Shown: positions 42,137-53,260, numbered from the stretch's first letter. The stretch is DNA of 64,000 bases from Zygnema circumcarinatum (GCA_037447605.1 CM074819.1:1597874-1661873); one strand, 5' to 3'. The notes: generated by a model not told the origin, from the letters alone. Numbers and translations: made by a program.

Positions 42137-45058
42137 ATGGGGTCGGGGGGGGAAGCACGTGGGGAGGGCTATGAAGGGTTGGGGCTGAGGGAGGGGAGGG
42201 GAGGGGAGGGGTTGGGAGGGGGGGATGGGAGAGGGAGGAGGGGGGAGGGGAGGGAGAGGAGGGAGAGGGAGAGGGGGGGGAGGAGGGAGAGAGGGCCGAT
42301 GGGGAGAATGGAGGAGAGGGTAGGGAGGAGAGGGGGAGGAGAGTGGGAGGAGGAGGGGGATAGGGAGGAGGAGGAAGAGGGTGGAAAGGAAGGAGGAGAA
42401 GGAAGAAATGGGCTCAGAATTTCTGAAAGGAAAGGAGGGAGCATTCAACGTAACGGAAGATACGTGGTCGGGAGAGACGGTTTACCGTTAAAAAATAGCA
42501 GAAGAGCAGGAACAGATAACGGCTCAAGGAGAGAATCTCAAGTTTCCTATCCTCCTCCCCTCCCTCCCAACACCTCTCCTTACACTCCCCCTTCCCCGCC
42601 CACCGCCCCTCTCACTTTCCCCTCTCCCACCCCCCCTCCTCCCCTCCCCCCTCACAACCCCACTCTCCCCCTCTCCTCTCTCTCTCTCCCTCCCTCCTGC
42701 ACTGCCATGAACCACACCTTCCCCCCCTATTTTGCCACTCCTTTTTCCCAAGAACCCCTTTTCTGTATCTCCGATGCTCTCTCACAAGCTCTCGCAAATC
42801 CTGTCTCCGTCTCCAACGCTCTTTCACCCCCCATAACTCGCCCCTTTGCTCCTCCAGTAGCTAAAATGTACAACCGCTCCAATCTAAGCACTCCCGCTCT
42901 CAAGCATGGAGGAGGGGGTCAGGGCTCAGGGTTCAGCTCCCAGAGGGGAGAATTCTACTCCCATGGGGGTAATGGAAAACCCAATTCAAATTTTCCCGCT
43001 AACCCTAATTTTCCGCATCCCATGAGTAGGTCCCTACTTGGAGCCCTCATGCATCCTACGGTAGCTTTTCCGGGGCCATTTCCGGGGCTCGCTATGGCTT
43101 ATATGATGGCTCAGAATTCGGACAATGTGGGAGAAGAGAGAGAGAGAGGGGATTTTGGGAGGAACTCCCGCTCGCCCTCTCCCTCTCCCTTGCCAACTAC
43201 GGGGAATTCAATGCCAGAAAGGCCTTTCCCTTCTCCTTCTCCGTCTCCTCCTCCTCCTCCTCCTCCTCCTCCTCCTCCTCCTCCTCCCCCTCCTCCTCCT
43301 CTTCCTTCACTTCCTCCCCCTCCTCTTCTCTCTTCTCCTGCTCTCCCTTGGCCTCCTTCCGTTACCTCTGCGACATCTTGTCTTTCTGCGGAAGGCATGG
43401 ACAGCAAGGCTGCAGCTGACGAATGGGAGAAGGAATCATCTCTAGCGGTGAAGTCTCTCCCCACTCCTCCCACTACTCCCCCCTCCTCTCCCAATCCTCC
43501 TACCCCCATCTCAGCCTCTCCCAACCCTCCGAAACCCCAACTGTCTAAAACCCAATTCGCCCCAGATGTTGACCCTAAAGTGAAATCATTGAAAAAGTCA
43601 AGTTCGAGCAAGTTGAAGCAAGCCACCTCTCTCTCTCCTCTATTCTCCGCCTCCCACCATCCCCAACTTCCGGACACTCTCTCTCCCCTTATCCCTTTTT
43701 CAAGTAGCCGGCCATGGCCTCTTGCCTCTCCCTCAAGTCCCTTTAAAGACGGCATGGAAGCTCCGAGGACCCCCCAAGCTCACCCTCTCTCACCCTTCCC
43801 TCAAGCATTTTCTTTCCAATTGCAAAAGGCTCTGTTTCGAGCATGCAGCCCAACTTCCCAAACAAGTAAATCTGTCCTATCTCCCAAGAATTCAAACGAA
43901 CCCAGAAAGGGTTTTCCTTTTAGTAACAGCGCCTTCTTCTCCGACCGGAGTTCTCCCAAGAATGGATCTCCAAGGTGCTCTTTCCCCTTAATTCCGAAGT
44001 CTGCCATACTTCAGAAGACCCAAGTTTCTGAAGAGAAGGGGACTTCTATCTGCAGTAGCAAGGATCTGTTTAGTGAGAGTGGCTCGGACTTAACCAATTT
44101 TGAGAAGGGGCTTGAGAACGCTCCGCCGGCAGTTGACGGAGGCAGAGAGAAGAGCAAGACTCCGGCTCAGAGAGTGAGTTGTCTCCCTATGGGAGGGTAC
44201 CGACAAACCGCAATTCGACCAGAATTAGCAAGTTTGGGAGGGGCTCGGCAGGGAGACAGCCACATTCTAGGTAAAGCCATGCTTTCACAAACTCCAAGAG
44301 TGAATCCATGGTGGTCGAATTCCGGGAGATCGGCGATGCATGATGGGAGCTATGGCCATGTCCATGGTCCTAGTCGTGACGGTTATGGTAACGCTCATGT
44401 CCATAGTCTTGTTCAACATGATGTTGGACATGGTCATGGTCATGATGTGGGGGAGATTCAACCATGGCTTCAAGATGGGGAGACAAATGGGACCCCACAT
44501 TTCGAAAACTATATGTCAACCAAGAGGCTCCAAAAATCCAAGCATTTGGAGAGCCTCAAAACTTCAAGAGGCCCAGTTATGGACCCGAGGAAGGTGGGGA
44601 GTGGTAGTAGCATCCTCGGAACCCCTCACCTCCCTCCTCCTCTCCCTCCTCCTCTCCCCCCTCCTCTTCCTCCTACCTCTCACTCCCACGAGCAAAGCAG
44701 GTGGAGGGGGCAAAATCCGGCTGAGCCGTATGGAGGATTTTTCGGATTTGAGGTGGGGGGGAACAGTGTACAGAGCTTAATGCCTGGTGAGGAAGGAGTG
44801 GCGTGGGAGGGCCATGGCGGGGAGTGGGACAGAGAGAGGGAGAGGGAGAGGGAGCGGGAGAGGGAGAGGGAGAGAGAGAGAAAGGGAGATGTTCCTATTG
44901 ATTCATGTTCAGTGTGTATGGATGGACCTCCGGAGGCAGGTTTCATTCCCTGCTCTCACAGAGTGTGTCAGAAATGTGCTCTCACTCACTTCCGGACTAA
45001 GGCTTGCTGTCGGCTCTGTGATGCGCCTGTGGGAGGGATTTTCAGTTTACTTCTGTAA
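42137..45058 (+). CDS. Proline-rich C3HC4 RING-finger protein
   Basis: One uninterrupted frame of 973 aa from the ATG at 42137. The first ~95 residues are Gly/Arg/Glu-rich and purine-encoded. The next long region is Pro/Ser-rich and disordered, with a run of about 20 prolines encoded by CCT repeats near 43245-43300. At about residues 735-775 there is a His-rich patch (HGHVHG, HVHS, GHGHGHD). An Arg-Glu dipeptide run encoded by a GA-type microsatellite (44828-44882) precedes the RING at the very C-terminus: CSVC-x12-C-SH-RVC-QKC...CC-RLC. All eight zinc ligands of a C3HC4 RING are present. C-terminal RINGs of this type usually act as ubiquitin E3 ligases through an E2. No transmembrane segment is visible and the substrate region is unrecognised. 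The absence of introns across 2.9 kb contrasts with the neighbours. Confidence 0.75.
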   Translation: MGSGGEARGEGYEGLGLREGRGGEGLGGGDGRGRRGEGRERRERERGGRRERGPMGRMEERVGRRGGGEWEEEGDREEEEEGGKEGGEGRNGLRISERKGGSIQRNGRYVVGRDGLPLKNSRRAGTDNGSRRESQVSYPPPLPPNTSPYTPPSPPTAPLTFPSPTPPPPLPPHNPTLPLSSLSLPPSCTAMNHTFPPYFATPFSQEPLFCISDALSQALANPVSVSNALSPPITRPFAPPVAKMYNRSNLSTPALKHGGGGQGSGFSSQRGEFYSHGGNGKPNSNFPANPNFPHPMSRSLLGALMHPTVAFPGPFPGLAMAYMMAQNSDNVGEERERGDFGRNSRSPSPSPLPTTGNSMPERPFPSPSPSPPPPPPPPPPPPPPPPPPLPSLPPPPLLSSPALPWPPSVTSATSCLSAEGMDSKAAADEWEKESSLAVKSLPTPPTTPPSSPNPPTPISASPNPPKPQLSKTQFAPDVDPKVKSLKKSSSSKLKQATSLSPLFSASHHPQLPDTLSPLIPFSSSRPWPLASPSSPFKDGMEAPRTPQAHPLSPFPQAFSFQLQKALFRACSPTSQTSKSVLSPKNSNEPRKGFPFSNSAFFSDRSSPKNGSPRCSFPLIPKSAILQKTQVSEEKGTSICSSKDLFSESGSDLTNFEKGLENAPPAVDGGREKSKTPAQRVSCLPMGGYRQTAIRPELASLGGARQGDSHILGKAMLSQTPRVNPWWSNSGRSAMHDGSYGHVHGPSRDGYGNAHVHSLVQHDVGHGHGHDVGEIQPWLQDGETNGTPHFENYMSTKRLQKSKHLESLKTSRGPVMDPRKVGSGSSILGTPHLPPPLPPPLPPPLPPTSHSHEQSRWRGQNPAEPYGGFFGFEVGGNSVQSLMPGEEGVAWEGHGGEWDRERERERERERERERERKGDVPIDSCSVCMDGPPEAGFIPCSHRVCQKCALTHFRTKACCRLCDAPVGGIFSLLL

Positions 45059-46210
45059 AACTGTAAACTGTAACATTAAGGTGTACTTTACGAAGAATGT
45101 GTCATTTGAATTTAATTCTTTTGCTTTTGCTTTTGAAATTAGCTCAATTGAATTTGTGGACTGTTTGACAATTTAGAGTTAGCTCTGATTGCCTCGATCG
45201 CTCACTTTCGGGTTTTTGGAATTTAGGGTTTGATGATTCCCAAGAAACCTGTGTTTAGCAGGTTAAGGGGAAGATTATAGGAACCCCAAAGTCTCTAAAA
45301 AACTTGGGTGTTAGTTTGTGGCGAGGGCGAGCTTGCAGTTTTAGTTGTACACTAGTTTTCGTCATTGCATTGAATTCATTTTTTTTGAATTTTTTTTGTT
45401 GGGCAGTCAGCGGCTGCAAGCGCAGGAGTAGGTTCAACTGAGGATTCTTTTTGCGTGCAGAGAACACAATCTTTTATATTTGATTTTTGTGTACCACTGG
45501 ATTCACATTATGTCAATTAAAATTGATTTTTTTGTTCTATCGCTTTATCATTTCTTTTTTTTCTTATGCTATGATTGTTGCTCACGTTGTCGCCAACTGG
45601 CGGTCTCTCCAAAAACCATAAAAATCTTAAATTTCAAATTCCCTGAAGTCCCTAAATATTCTAAACTGTCAGAGAACTTCACAGCTCCAAAACCTTAAAA
45701 CCCTTAAAAGAAAAAAATTGAGTCAATGCTTCGGTAGCTTGATTATTCGCAAGCGCGATATCGAAAGCGGATGAACTCAATTAAAGCTAAAACATCCAAA
45801 CGGGAAATATAAACAAAGCAACTTAGGGAGGGGCTATCTGATCACTGCCTACTTTAGAGACAAAGCTGAGATTAAAACCAATGTGGTGAGCGAGAGAGCG
45901 AGAGAGTGAGAGAGGAACAGAGGTTGACGGAAAGGGTGCGAGTAGGGAGAGAGAGAGAGGAAGGGAGATGGGAGGCAGGGAAGGGAGAGGGAGAGGGATG
46001 GAGGATGAGAGGGAGGGTGAAGGAGAGGGCGCGAGCGAGAAATAGGGGGACAGCGCGAAAGTGAGGATACAGAAGTGGAGGTAGATGGAAAGGGTGAATA
46101 GCGGAGGAAAAGAGGGAGAGAGAGAGAGACGGATTGAGAGAGAGAAAGAGAGGGAGAGAGAGAGACAGAGAGAGAGAGCGCGCGAGCGAGAGAGGGGGAG
46201 AGAGAGATGC
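45059..46210. other. Intergenic region, no gene seen
   Basis: The 3' flank of the RING gene is AT-rich to about 45880, then a GA/GGGA tract runs from about 45890 to 46208. This tract ends two bases before the stop codon of the minus-strand Kir fusion gene. It is a convergent gene arrangement and no coding signal was seen. Confidence 0.65.
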
Positions 46211-48257
46211 CTATGAAAGTAATCGATAATCGCTCAGTTTCCGCTGGTCGATGACCCGTCTGTTCTTTTTGCTGAGCATGAGCATGTCGTCAAACTCTGC
46301 GTTCCATACAATGTCTCCGTCCACGACGCTGTAGTGCTGCACATGGAACACGGACTGCATGGAGGATCGCTCGAGGCCCACCTGAGGGAGGGAGGGAGAG
46401 ACAGAGAGTGAGAGGGAGAGAGAGAGAGAGAGGGAGAGAGATAGAGAAGAGAGGGAGGAGAGGAGGCCCCGGGTTTGCCATGTCCGATGAATTTAGCGAA
46501 AACATGCTAGAATTGAAGATTTAGAGAAAGGAGTAGAGATTAAACAATGTATAGAACCAACCATGAAGATCAAGATAATCTGATGTGCACGGATCAAGAT
46601 CAACGCTGCTGAGCCAGGTGGTTTTGGCGTAGGTTAGGTCAGATCAAGGTCAGGTCAAGTCAGGTCAAGATCAGGTCAAGTCAGGTCAAGTCAAGTTCGG
46701 TCAAGGCCGGCCCACCACGCTGAGCGAGAAGATCGCGTCCTCGCGGAGGAGGTCCTCGCGGGTCCTTCGGAGGAGCGGGCTGGTCTCGTCGATGACGTGG
46801 CGCACGAGCATGCCGTGCGTCTGATAGGCTATCTCCGGGCGGACCTGCGCCGCGCCGTGGTACAGCTGTCGGGTTATCAGCCATACCCGCCATGCAGGGG
46901 ATGCCATGCATGCATGCCATGCCATGCCATGCAAAGGATGCCATACATGCCATGCCATATTCTCCCTAAGAGACTATACCACACATATTCTGTCATACAT
47001 GCCCTGCCTTAGATGTCATGCGATGCATCTCATACCTCACATAACAAGTCATACATACCATGGGACCGGACATCCCATGTCATCCATACCTTGCCATGCG
47101 ACACATACCATGCGTGCTCACACATACATCTCCAAAGAAAACCCAAAAGCCCATACCAAAAATGTCCTTAACTCCATACCAAACCCACAACTCTACCAAT
47201 CCAATCTCTCCCCATCCACCCCCAATCCTCAAAGAACGCTCCTTACCGACAAAAACCCACAATTCAATGAACTTCCTTGTCCAAAACCCAACTCTCTTTC
47301 AGACCCAAAAGAGAAGCGAGGAGGCTTATATCCTCACCAACTTCAACGACTGCTGAGCTCGAAAGTATGACCCCGACCTCGTGACAGTATTGTATCGGAA
47401 TGTGAGGTCCACTTTCACGTCGACGAGTTCGGACGGCTGCGGCCCCGTGAGGACGTATCGGCACATGAGGACACTCCTCGTGGTTTCGCTGCGATATCGG
47501 CGACGGCCGGAGGGAGGGCAGACAAGGGCCACGGAGGCACAGCGGATGGGCTGGGAAGGCTGAGAGAGGCGGGCGAATACTGCAGAACAATGGGATAGCA
47601 GGATGAGGGAAGGAGGGAGGGAGGGAGGGAGGAGGAGGGAGGGAGGAGGGAGGGAGGGGGGAGGGAGGGGGGAGGGAGGGAGGAGGGGGAGGGAGGGGGG
47701 GAGGGAGGGAGGGGGGAGGGGGAGGGAGGGAGGGAGGGAGGGAGGGAGGAGGGAGGAGGGAGGGAGGAGGGGGAGGGAGGGGGGGGAGGGAGGGGGGGAG
47801 GGAGGGGTGGAGGGAGGGAGGGAGGGGGGAGGGAGGGAGGGGGGAGGGAGGGAGGGCGGGAGGGGGGAGGAGAGAGGGTGGTGAAGGGAGAAAAGGAGGG
47901 AAGGAGGGGGATTTAATGTAGAAACAATGTTGAGGCTTTGAGTGATGGGGTTGGATGATGGATTTAGACATGGGTACTGAGGGAGGGGAGCTGAGGAGGA
48001 GGCTCAGAGATGGAGAGAGACACAGGGGCGGGGGTGGTTAGGGAGGATGGAGGGAGGGACAGGGGTATGGAGGGAAGAAACGTATGGGGTAGAGAGGAAA
48101 GTGGAAGAAGTGGGGGATGGAGGAAGAAAACGAAAGAGAGCGAATGTACGAGGAAAGAGAACGAGAGTGTGAGTGAGTGGGGAGAGAGGGAGAGCAGGCC
48201 GCCGGGAAAAAAACGGGGAATACAAAGGAAGACGAGGAGGAAGAGGGAGAGGGAGAG

Positions 48258-48299
<42 letters not shown>

Positions 48300-51200
48300 C
48301 AGGAGAGTGCAAGCTTTGGACTGCCACATACCTGCTCCACTTAGAAAAACGAATATGAGCTCAGCCACAAGTGCGTTTGTGTTGGCAACAATGAGAGCGT
48401 ATGGAGATAGCGGAGCGAGTTCAGGCTGAAGGCCGGTAGAGAGAGAGAGAGAGAACATGAAAACTTGAAATATGGTGGTGGCAGTATCTAGCTGAAGATT
48501 AGGACTTGGAGAAATTCCCCTCTGCGCTTCAAAAAATTTCTGAGCGGTTTCATCGAGCGCGAGACCGTTTAGGTCAAAGAGATAACAGAAAGTGAAAAAA
48601 ACGCTGACGAGAATTGGAGCAGAGAACATGCCGAGGGAAAATATGTGTAGTGGCATTTTGAGCATGTAGATGTAAAAGTCGTGAACGATAGAAAGTGGAC
48701 CCACTTCTTCCTGAGAAACAGCAGAAGCCCAATTTTGCCGATCGAATCGACTGTTAGCGTGACAGTTGCTCTCTCTCTCTCTCTCTCCCCTCTCTCCATC
48801 TCTCTCTCTCCTTCTTAGCCCCTAACCTTGGGTATCCTTTAGCGTGACAGTTGCTCTCTCTCTCTCACCCCCCTCTCTCCATCTCTTTCTCTCTTTCTTA
48901 GCCCCAAACCTTGGGTATCGTCAATAATAAATATGTACACAAACAGATGAAAATGGACTAAAACCAAGTCTTTTATATCTATTTAAGATAGTAATGAAAG
49001 CAGGATCATTACCTTTATAATGACGTAATTAGTCATCCCTTGCCTTCCGCGAAACTCCGGCGAATCAATCCCTTTAAATGCCTCAAGATCATCATCATCA
49101 TCATCATTTTCTGAGACCAAAAGCCCTTCCACACTTTCCCTAAGCTCTCCCACTTTGTCCTGCACTGCATCCACAGTGTCTTGAACTTTATCCGTCAAAC
49201 TCAGAACCTGCACCTGCATAGTTTCCTGTAAATCCGTTACAGTTTCCTGCATACTTTCAGTAAGACCCGCAACGGTGTCGGAAACTGTCTCCGTTATCTC
49301 CGACACCGTTTCGGCGACCGTTTCCGTGAAATCCGAGACAGTTTCCGCTACCGTTTCCGTTACAGAGTCCACCTTTTCCGAAACGGTTTCCGCCATCTGC
49401 GAAACAGTTTCCCCAACTTGCTCAGCTAAATTCTCGACAGAATTGGGTAGAATCTCAGCGACTGCTTCAACTACCATAATGGACTTCTCCTTTACCGGCT
49501 CCGGAAGTATCTCCTTCACTTTCTCTCTCACTTTCTCTGACACTCCCACCACCGCTCCCAAAAGAGATGAAGTAGATTTTCTCTCCTTCTCAGTAGAGAG
49601 CCTCCCTCCTATCCGGTATCCAGCAAAGAGTGCTTGCCCTCTTCTTGAAACTGAAAAAACCCCACTTGAAAAAACCTTTACTTCTTCTTTATATTTCACC
49701 GTTTTAGCTTCTTGTATATCTTTTAAATTGATATCTGAAGCGCGTTTCGACGAAGCAGAACTAAGATTCTCTTCAGATGCTCTTGATTTTTTAAGGTTTT
49801 CCTCTTCTCCTGCTTTGTTTTCCTCCTCTGCTCTTGAGAGAGACCTTGCAGCCCCGTTCTCACTCTCTTTCCCTGACTCCTCCCCGGCCTCTCTCTCCTC
49901 CTCTCTCTCATACTTCCTCTCCATGTGCTCCTTTACTCTCTCCACATCCGTCACCTCTCCCTCTTCCACTTTGCTAGCCATCTTGGCCTCCTTCTTTGCC
50001 TGTTTCTCTGACTCTTTCCTCGCCTGCTTTTTGAGAACTTCCGTTTCTTTCATCGTCTTTTTCTCTCTCTCGTTCACTTCTTTCTGAGCTTTCTTCTCTT
50101 TGGCTTCTACTCCCTTCTGAGTTTTTCTATGAAGTGAAGCTGCTTCCGTTCTAGCTACAATTTCTGCAAACTTCATTTTCCTATGCATTTTTTTGTATTG
50201 CTTTTCCGTAAGAGCCCAAGATGGCCTTCTCCCATCCAATTCCACTTCCCATATTTCCCTCACTTCTGAAGGATCCGTCGCCTCCTCTCTCTCCTCTCCC
50301 TCCTCAATTTCCCCACTCACGGCCCCATTAAAGCTCTCTCCCTCAAAATCCCCTTTGTTCCCACGTGTTACTTCAGCTTCCCCACCTTCTATCCTTTCCA
50401 TTTCGGTCGATGTTTTTGCAAGTTGATCATTAACCTGCACCAAATCATTAGCTAATTTTTTTGAATTCTCTTCTACAAAACTAAGTGTCTCCCCATTTGT
50501 AATTTTTTCCTTGCTATCAACTTCATCTGACTGCGATTCAACATACTCCCTCACCCCCTGTACATCATTATTCAAACTGACGTTTCTTCCCCTTACATCA
50601 CGAGTCAAACTGCCCTTATCTACACGCCGCTTTAAAGTCGTCGATCTTCGAATTTGACTTAAATTAGGTGATGATGATGATGGTGAGGATGATGAAGTAG
50701 TCGATGTCGTAGATGATGTACATGTTGATGATGTACTTTCTCTCTGCTTCCGTCTACTTTCCTCGGCAACCCCTTCTCCTTCTCTCACACTTCCGTCCTC
50801 TCCAACCGAAATATTTGCTCTTCCATTACTAGGATTTCCTAATCCCCCCTCTATTTCACTCGCAGAAACGACATAATCGTCGATGCATTCACCCTCTTTA
50901 CCTATTTCCACTAATTCATTTTCATTATCGCCCGAGTCATACTCCGACTCTCCCTCCCATTCAATCATGTAGCGCTGCCTATCGTCCATGGCTGCCTCCA
51001 TAGCTTCCCACTCTGACTCCAAGCACTCTTCGTTTCCAGAGTCACCATATGCATAACTCTGCAGCTCATCTCTCTTCTCATCTTCTGACTGCTCCCATTC
51101 CTGCAATCACAATTTGCCGTTTGTTTGTAAGGGAAAGAATGGACCGCCCCCCTCCATTCCCCCCACTTTCACCCTCTCCCACTCCTCCCCCNNNNNNNNN

Positions 51201-52020
51201 NCCCCCCCCCCCCCCCTCTCTACCTGTCCTCCCCTCTGTCCTCTCCTCTGTCCTCCTAGCTAACTTTTTCATGCTCTCTCCCTCTCCTCCCCCATTCTCT
51301 CACTCCCTCATCCCCCCTCTCCCCATTCTCTCGTTCTCTCTTCCTTCCCCTTTCCCCCCCCCCCTCTCCCCACCTTCCCATCATCCCCCCTCACCATCAT
51401 ATGCTTAAAAAGGAAGCAACACAAAGCACAGTGTTGAACACAACAGAAAAATCACCCATAGAATCCCATCCCTCCCTTACTTTTGAGGGCGAATCCCCCT
51501 CTTCTCCTTCACTTCCGATCTCATTTTCGTCCAAATTATCAGAGGGCTCATCGTCCGGTTGCTTCCGCCTATTTGTAATTCTTCTCCTTGTCTTCCTCAC
51601 TCGGCTCCCGTGCACAGCTCCTGCTGCTCTCGCTCCACTCACACGCACTGCCACCGACCTTGTGAAATTGAACCTTAGAGCCCCAAACAATCTTTCGACT
51701 CGCCGTCCAGAATTCAACCGTTTTAAGCTCACTTCAGAGCCCCACAAATGGGTGGAATGTTTGTGAATGGCCGAGCCTCGTACAGGGACAACAGCAGCAG
51801 ATAATGTACGCAGTTGGGAAGATTTCGGAGCTCGTCGCAGCCTGGATCTCAACATGTGAAGGGCCGATTTTTCCCAAAAAATAGGTCGAATTGAGTCATC
51901 GTTTCTGACGTTCGCATGCGTGAACAGTGCGTGAGATGGGGTAAACGGAGTTTCGGTGGGAGAGAGAAACGAACTGGAAACCAAACTGCAAAGGGAACGA
52001 GACGTTGCATAGAGACCCAT
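46211..52020 (-). CDS. Kir (KirBac-like) channel domain fused to long plastid-type N-terminal extension
   Basis: Six exons close in phase to 1,189 aa: 52020-51481, 51100-49013, 48710-48332, 47579-47338, 46865-46716, 46381-46211. Residues 1 to about 140 are rich in Ser, Arg and Ala and poor in acids, like a chloroplast transit peptide. A long disordered region follows, Ser/Thr-rich then Lys/Glu-rich. At about residues 695-840 are amphipathic VTETVAETVSD-type repeats like LEA or apolipoprotein helices. From about 860 comes an inward-rectifier fold: slide helix VHDFYIYMLKMPL, first membrane helix, pore region FQVFMFSLSLSTGLQPE, inner helix into FVFLSGAVFARLSQPSQPI, then the cytosolic Kir beta domain. 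That domain has HVIDETSPL, FSLSVVGLE, SVFHVQHYSVVDGDIVW and a C-terminal end VIDQRKLSDYR. These match KirBac signatures strongly. The filter position reads STGLQ (residues 967-971) where TIGYG is expected. Fusion is supported by phase-0 splices and by the Kir N-terminal strand lying at the end of exon 2. Confidence 0.82.
46895..47110. repeat. CATGC/CATAC pentanucleotide-like repeat in a Kir-gene intron
   Basis: Units CATGC, CATGCCATGC and CATACC recur between about 46900 and 47110, in the intron between exons 47579-47338 and 46865-46716. Further on, at 46620-46710, GTCAGGTCAA units lie in the next intron. No coding value. Confidence 0.75.
47600..47910. repeat. GGGA-rich purine tract in a Kir-gene intron
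   Basis: GGGAGGGAGGG units with G-run variation for about 300 bp, immediately upstream of exon 47579-47338 on the minus strand, where they form the polypyrimidine side of the acceptor. A (GA)n follows at 48255-48298 in the same intron. Confidence 0.9.
48755..48922. repeat. Tandem duplication of about 84 bp in a Kir-gene intron
   Basis: TAGCGTGACAGTTGCTCTCT at 48755 recurs at 48839. Both copies run through a CT tract to TTCTTAGCCCC(T/A)AACCTTGG and GTATC. The copies differ by a handful of substitutions and CT-length changes. They lie in the intron between exons 51100-49013 and 48710-48332. Confidence 0.9.
51192..51201. other. Assembly gap (10 N) in a C-run
   Basis: Ten N between poly-C runs, inside the first intron of the Kir fusion gene (51101-51480). 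The coding model is not affected. Confidence 0.98.
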
Positions 52021-53260
52021 GAGAGAGCAGACCTATCCCTATCAAGAATACCCTCTCCGTAAAGTTATACTAACATATTTTTGCGTTTTTGAGCCCGCAG
52101 AGTTCGTCCTCCTCCTCCTCCCTTTCCCTCTCCTTTTGCCTCTCCCTTTTTTCCTCCGCTCTCCTCCGATCCGTGTTCTCCCTGACTCTCTCCTTCTCAC
52201 TTTTCTCCCTGCTCGCCTCCCTCTCCGCTCCTCGTTTAAACCTTGCTCTCTACTTTCCTCCTATCTCATATCCCGCCGTCCTCCTGCTTTTCTCTCTCCT
52301 CTCCCTCTCACTCCCCTCTTTCTCCCTCTGCTTATCCTCCCCTCCTTATCCTCCTCTCTTTCCCCCCTTCTCTTTCTCTCCCTCTCCCTCTCCCTCTCCC
52401 TCTCTTTCTCTCCCTCTCCCTCCCTTTCTCTCCCTCTCCCGCTCTTTCTCTCCCTCGCCCTCTCTTTCTCTCCCTCTCCCTCTCCTCTCTCCCTATCCTC
52501 CACTTCCTCTTCCCTCCTCTCCCTCTCCCTCTCCCTCTCCCTCTCCCTCTCTCCTTCCCCCCACCCCTCCCCTCTCCCCCCTTAGCCAACAAACGTCCAG
52601 GTGGCAGCTCCTCGCTCTTTATACTGCCCCTGACCGCCCTCCAATTCGCCGCAAACTTGCCGCCACGTGGCGGTCGACGCGAATTTGGCGCAATTCGTTG
52701 CTTGCGTGCCTGTCCCCCACGTGTCCTTTATGTACGAACCATACAAAACATCGTTCTCAGCCAATGGATTTGCGCCACGTACTCGCTGTCAAGATCGTGT
52801 GGTGACGTGGCAGCTGCAGCCCGCGCCGCGAGAGAGGCCGTTTCCATGTTTCGTTTGACGGTGCCGCCGTTTGCTGCGAACGAACTGCGGCCGATTTGGA
52901 GCAGAGAGAGCTCGCTGGCAAACGTTGGTTTAACTGTTGGCAGTGACTGCCAACCGTTGGCAAACTCCAATGGTTGTCGGGGTGCGCCAACAAATGTCCG
53001 CAGCCGTTGCAATGGTTGCCAACCAGTGGACCCAATGATTGGCACCATTGGCAACGGTTGGATCCTTGGCTGGGTCCCAATTTTCTATGAGCATTGAGCC
53101 CTGCGCACGAAAATAGGGCGTGTCAGACTCAACAAAATGTTGCGAATATCGAGTTTTTAGTATTGCTAAAACCGAGGTTACAAAGTACTGAAATTCATGG
53201 TTTTCCCGAACCTAACCCGAGCCTCCTTCGGCAACTGTCCTTAGTCAACGGATCAATGTA
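52021..53260. promoter_or_regulatory. 5' region of the Kir fusion gene
   Basis: A CT/CCCT tract fills about 52100-52580. ACGT-core boxes follow: GCCACGTGGCGG near 52661, CCCACGTGTCC near 52717, GCCACGTACTC near 52773 and TGACGTGGCAG near 52804. From about 52925 to 53070 lie GGTTGCCAACC-like units related to the palindrome array at 12741-13355. No gene was seen. Confidence 0.45.

Noticed and set aside
47264-47971. Proline/leucine-rich frame upstream of the third Kir exon block
   Set aside because: It reads through the GGGA tract in the intron; the true exon there is 47579-47338 in another frame, giving VFARLSQPSQPI.
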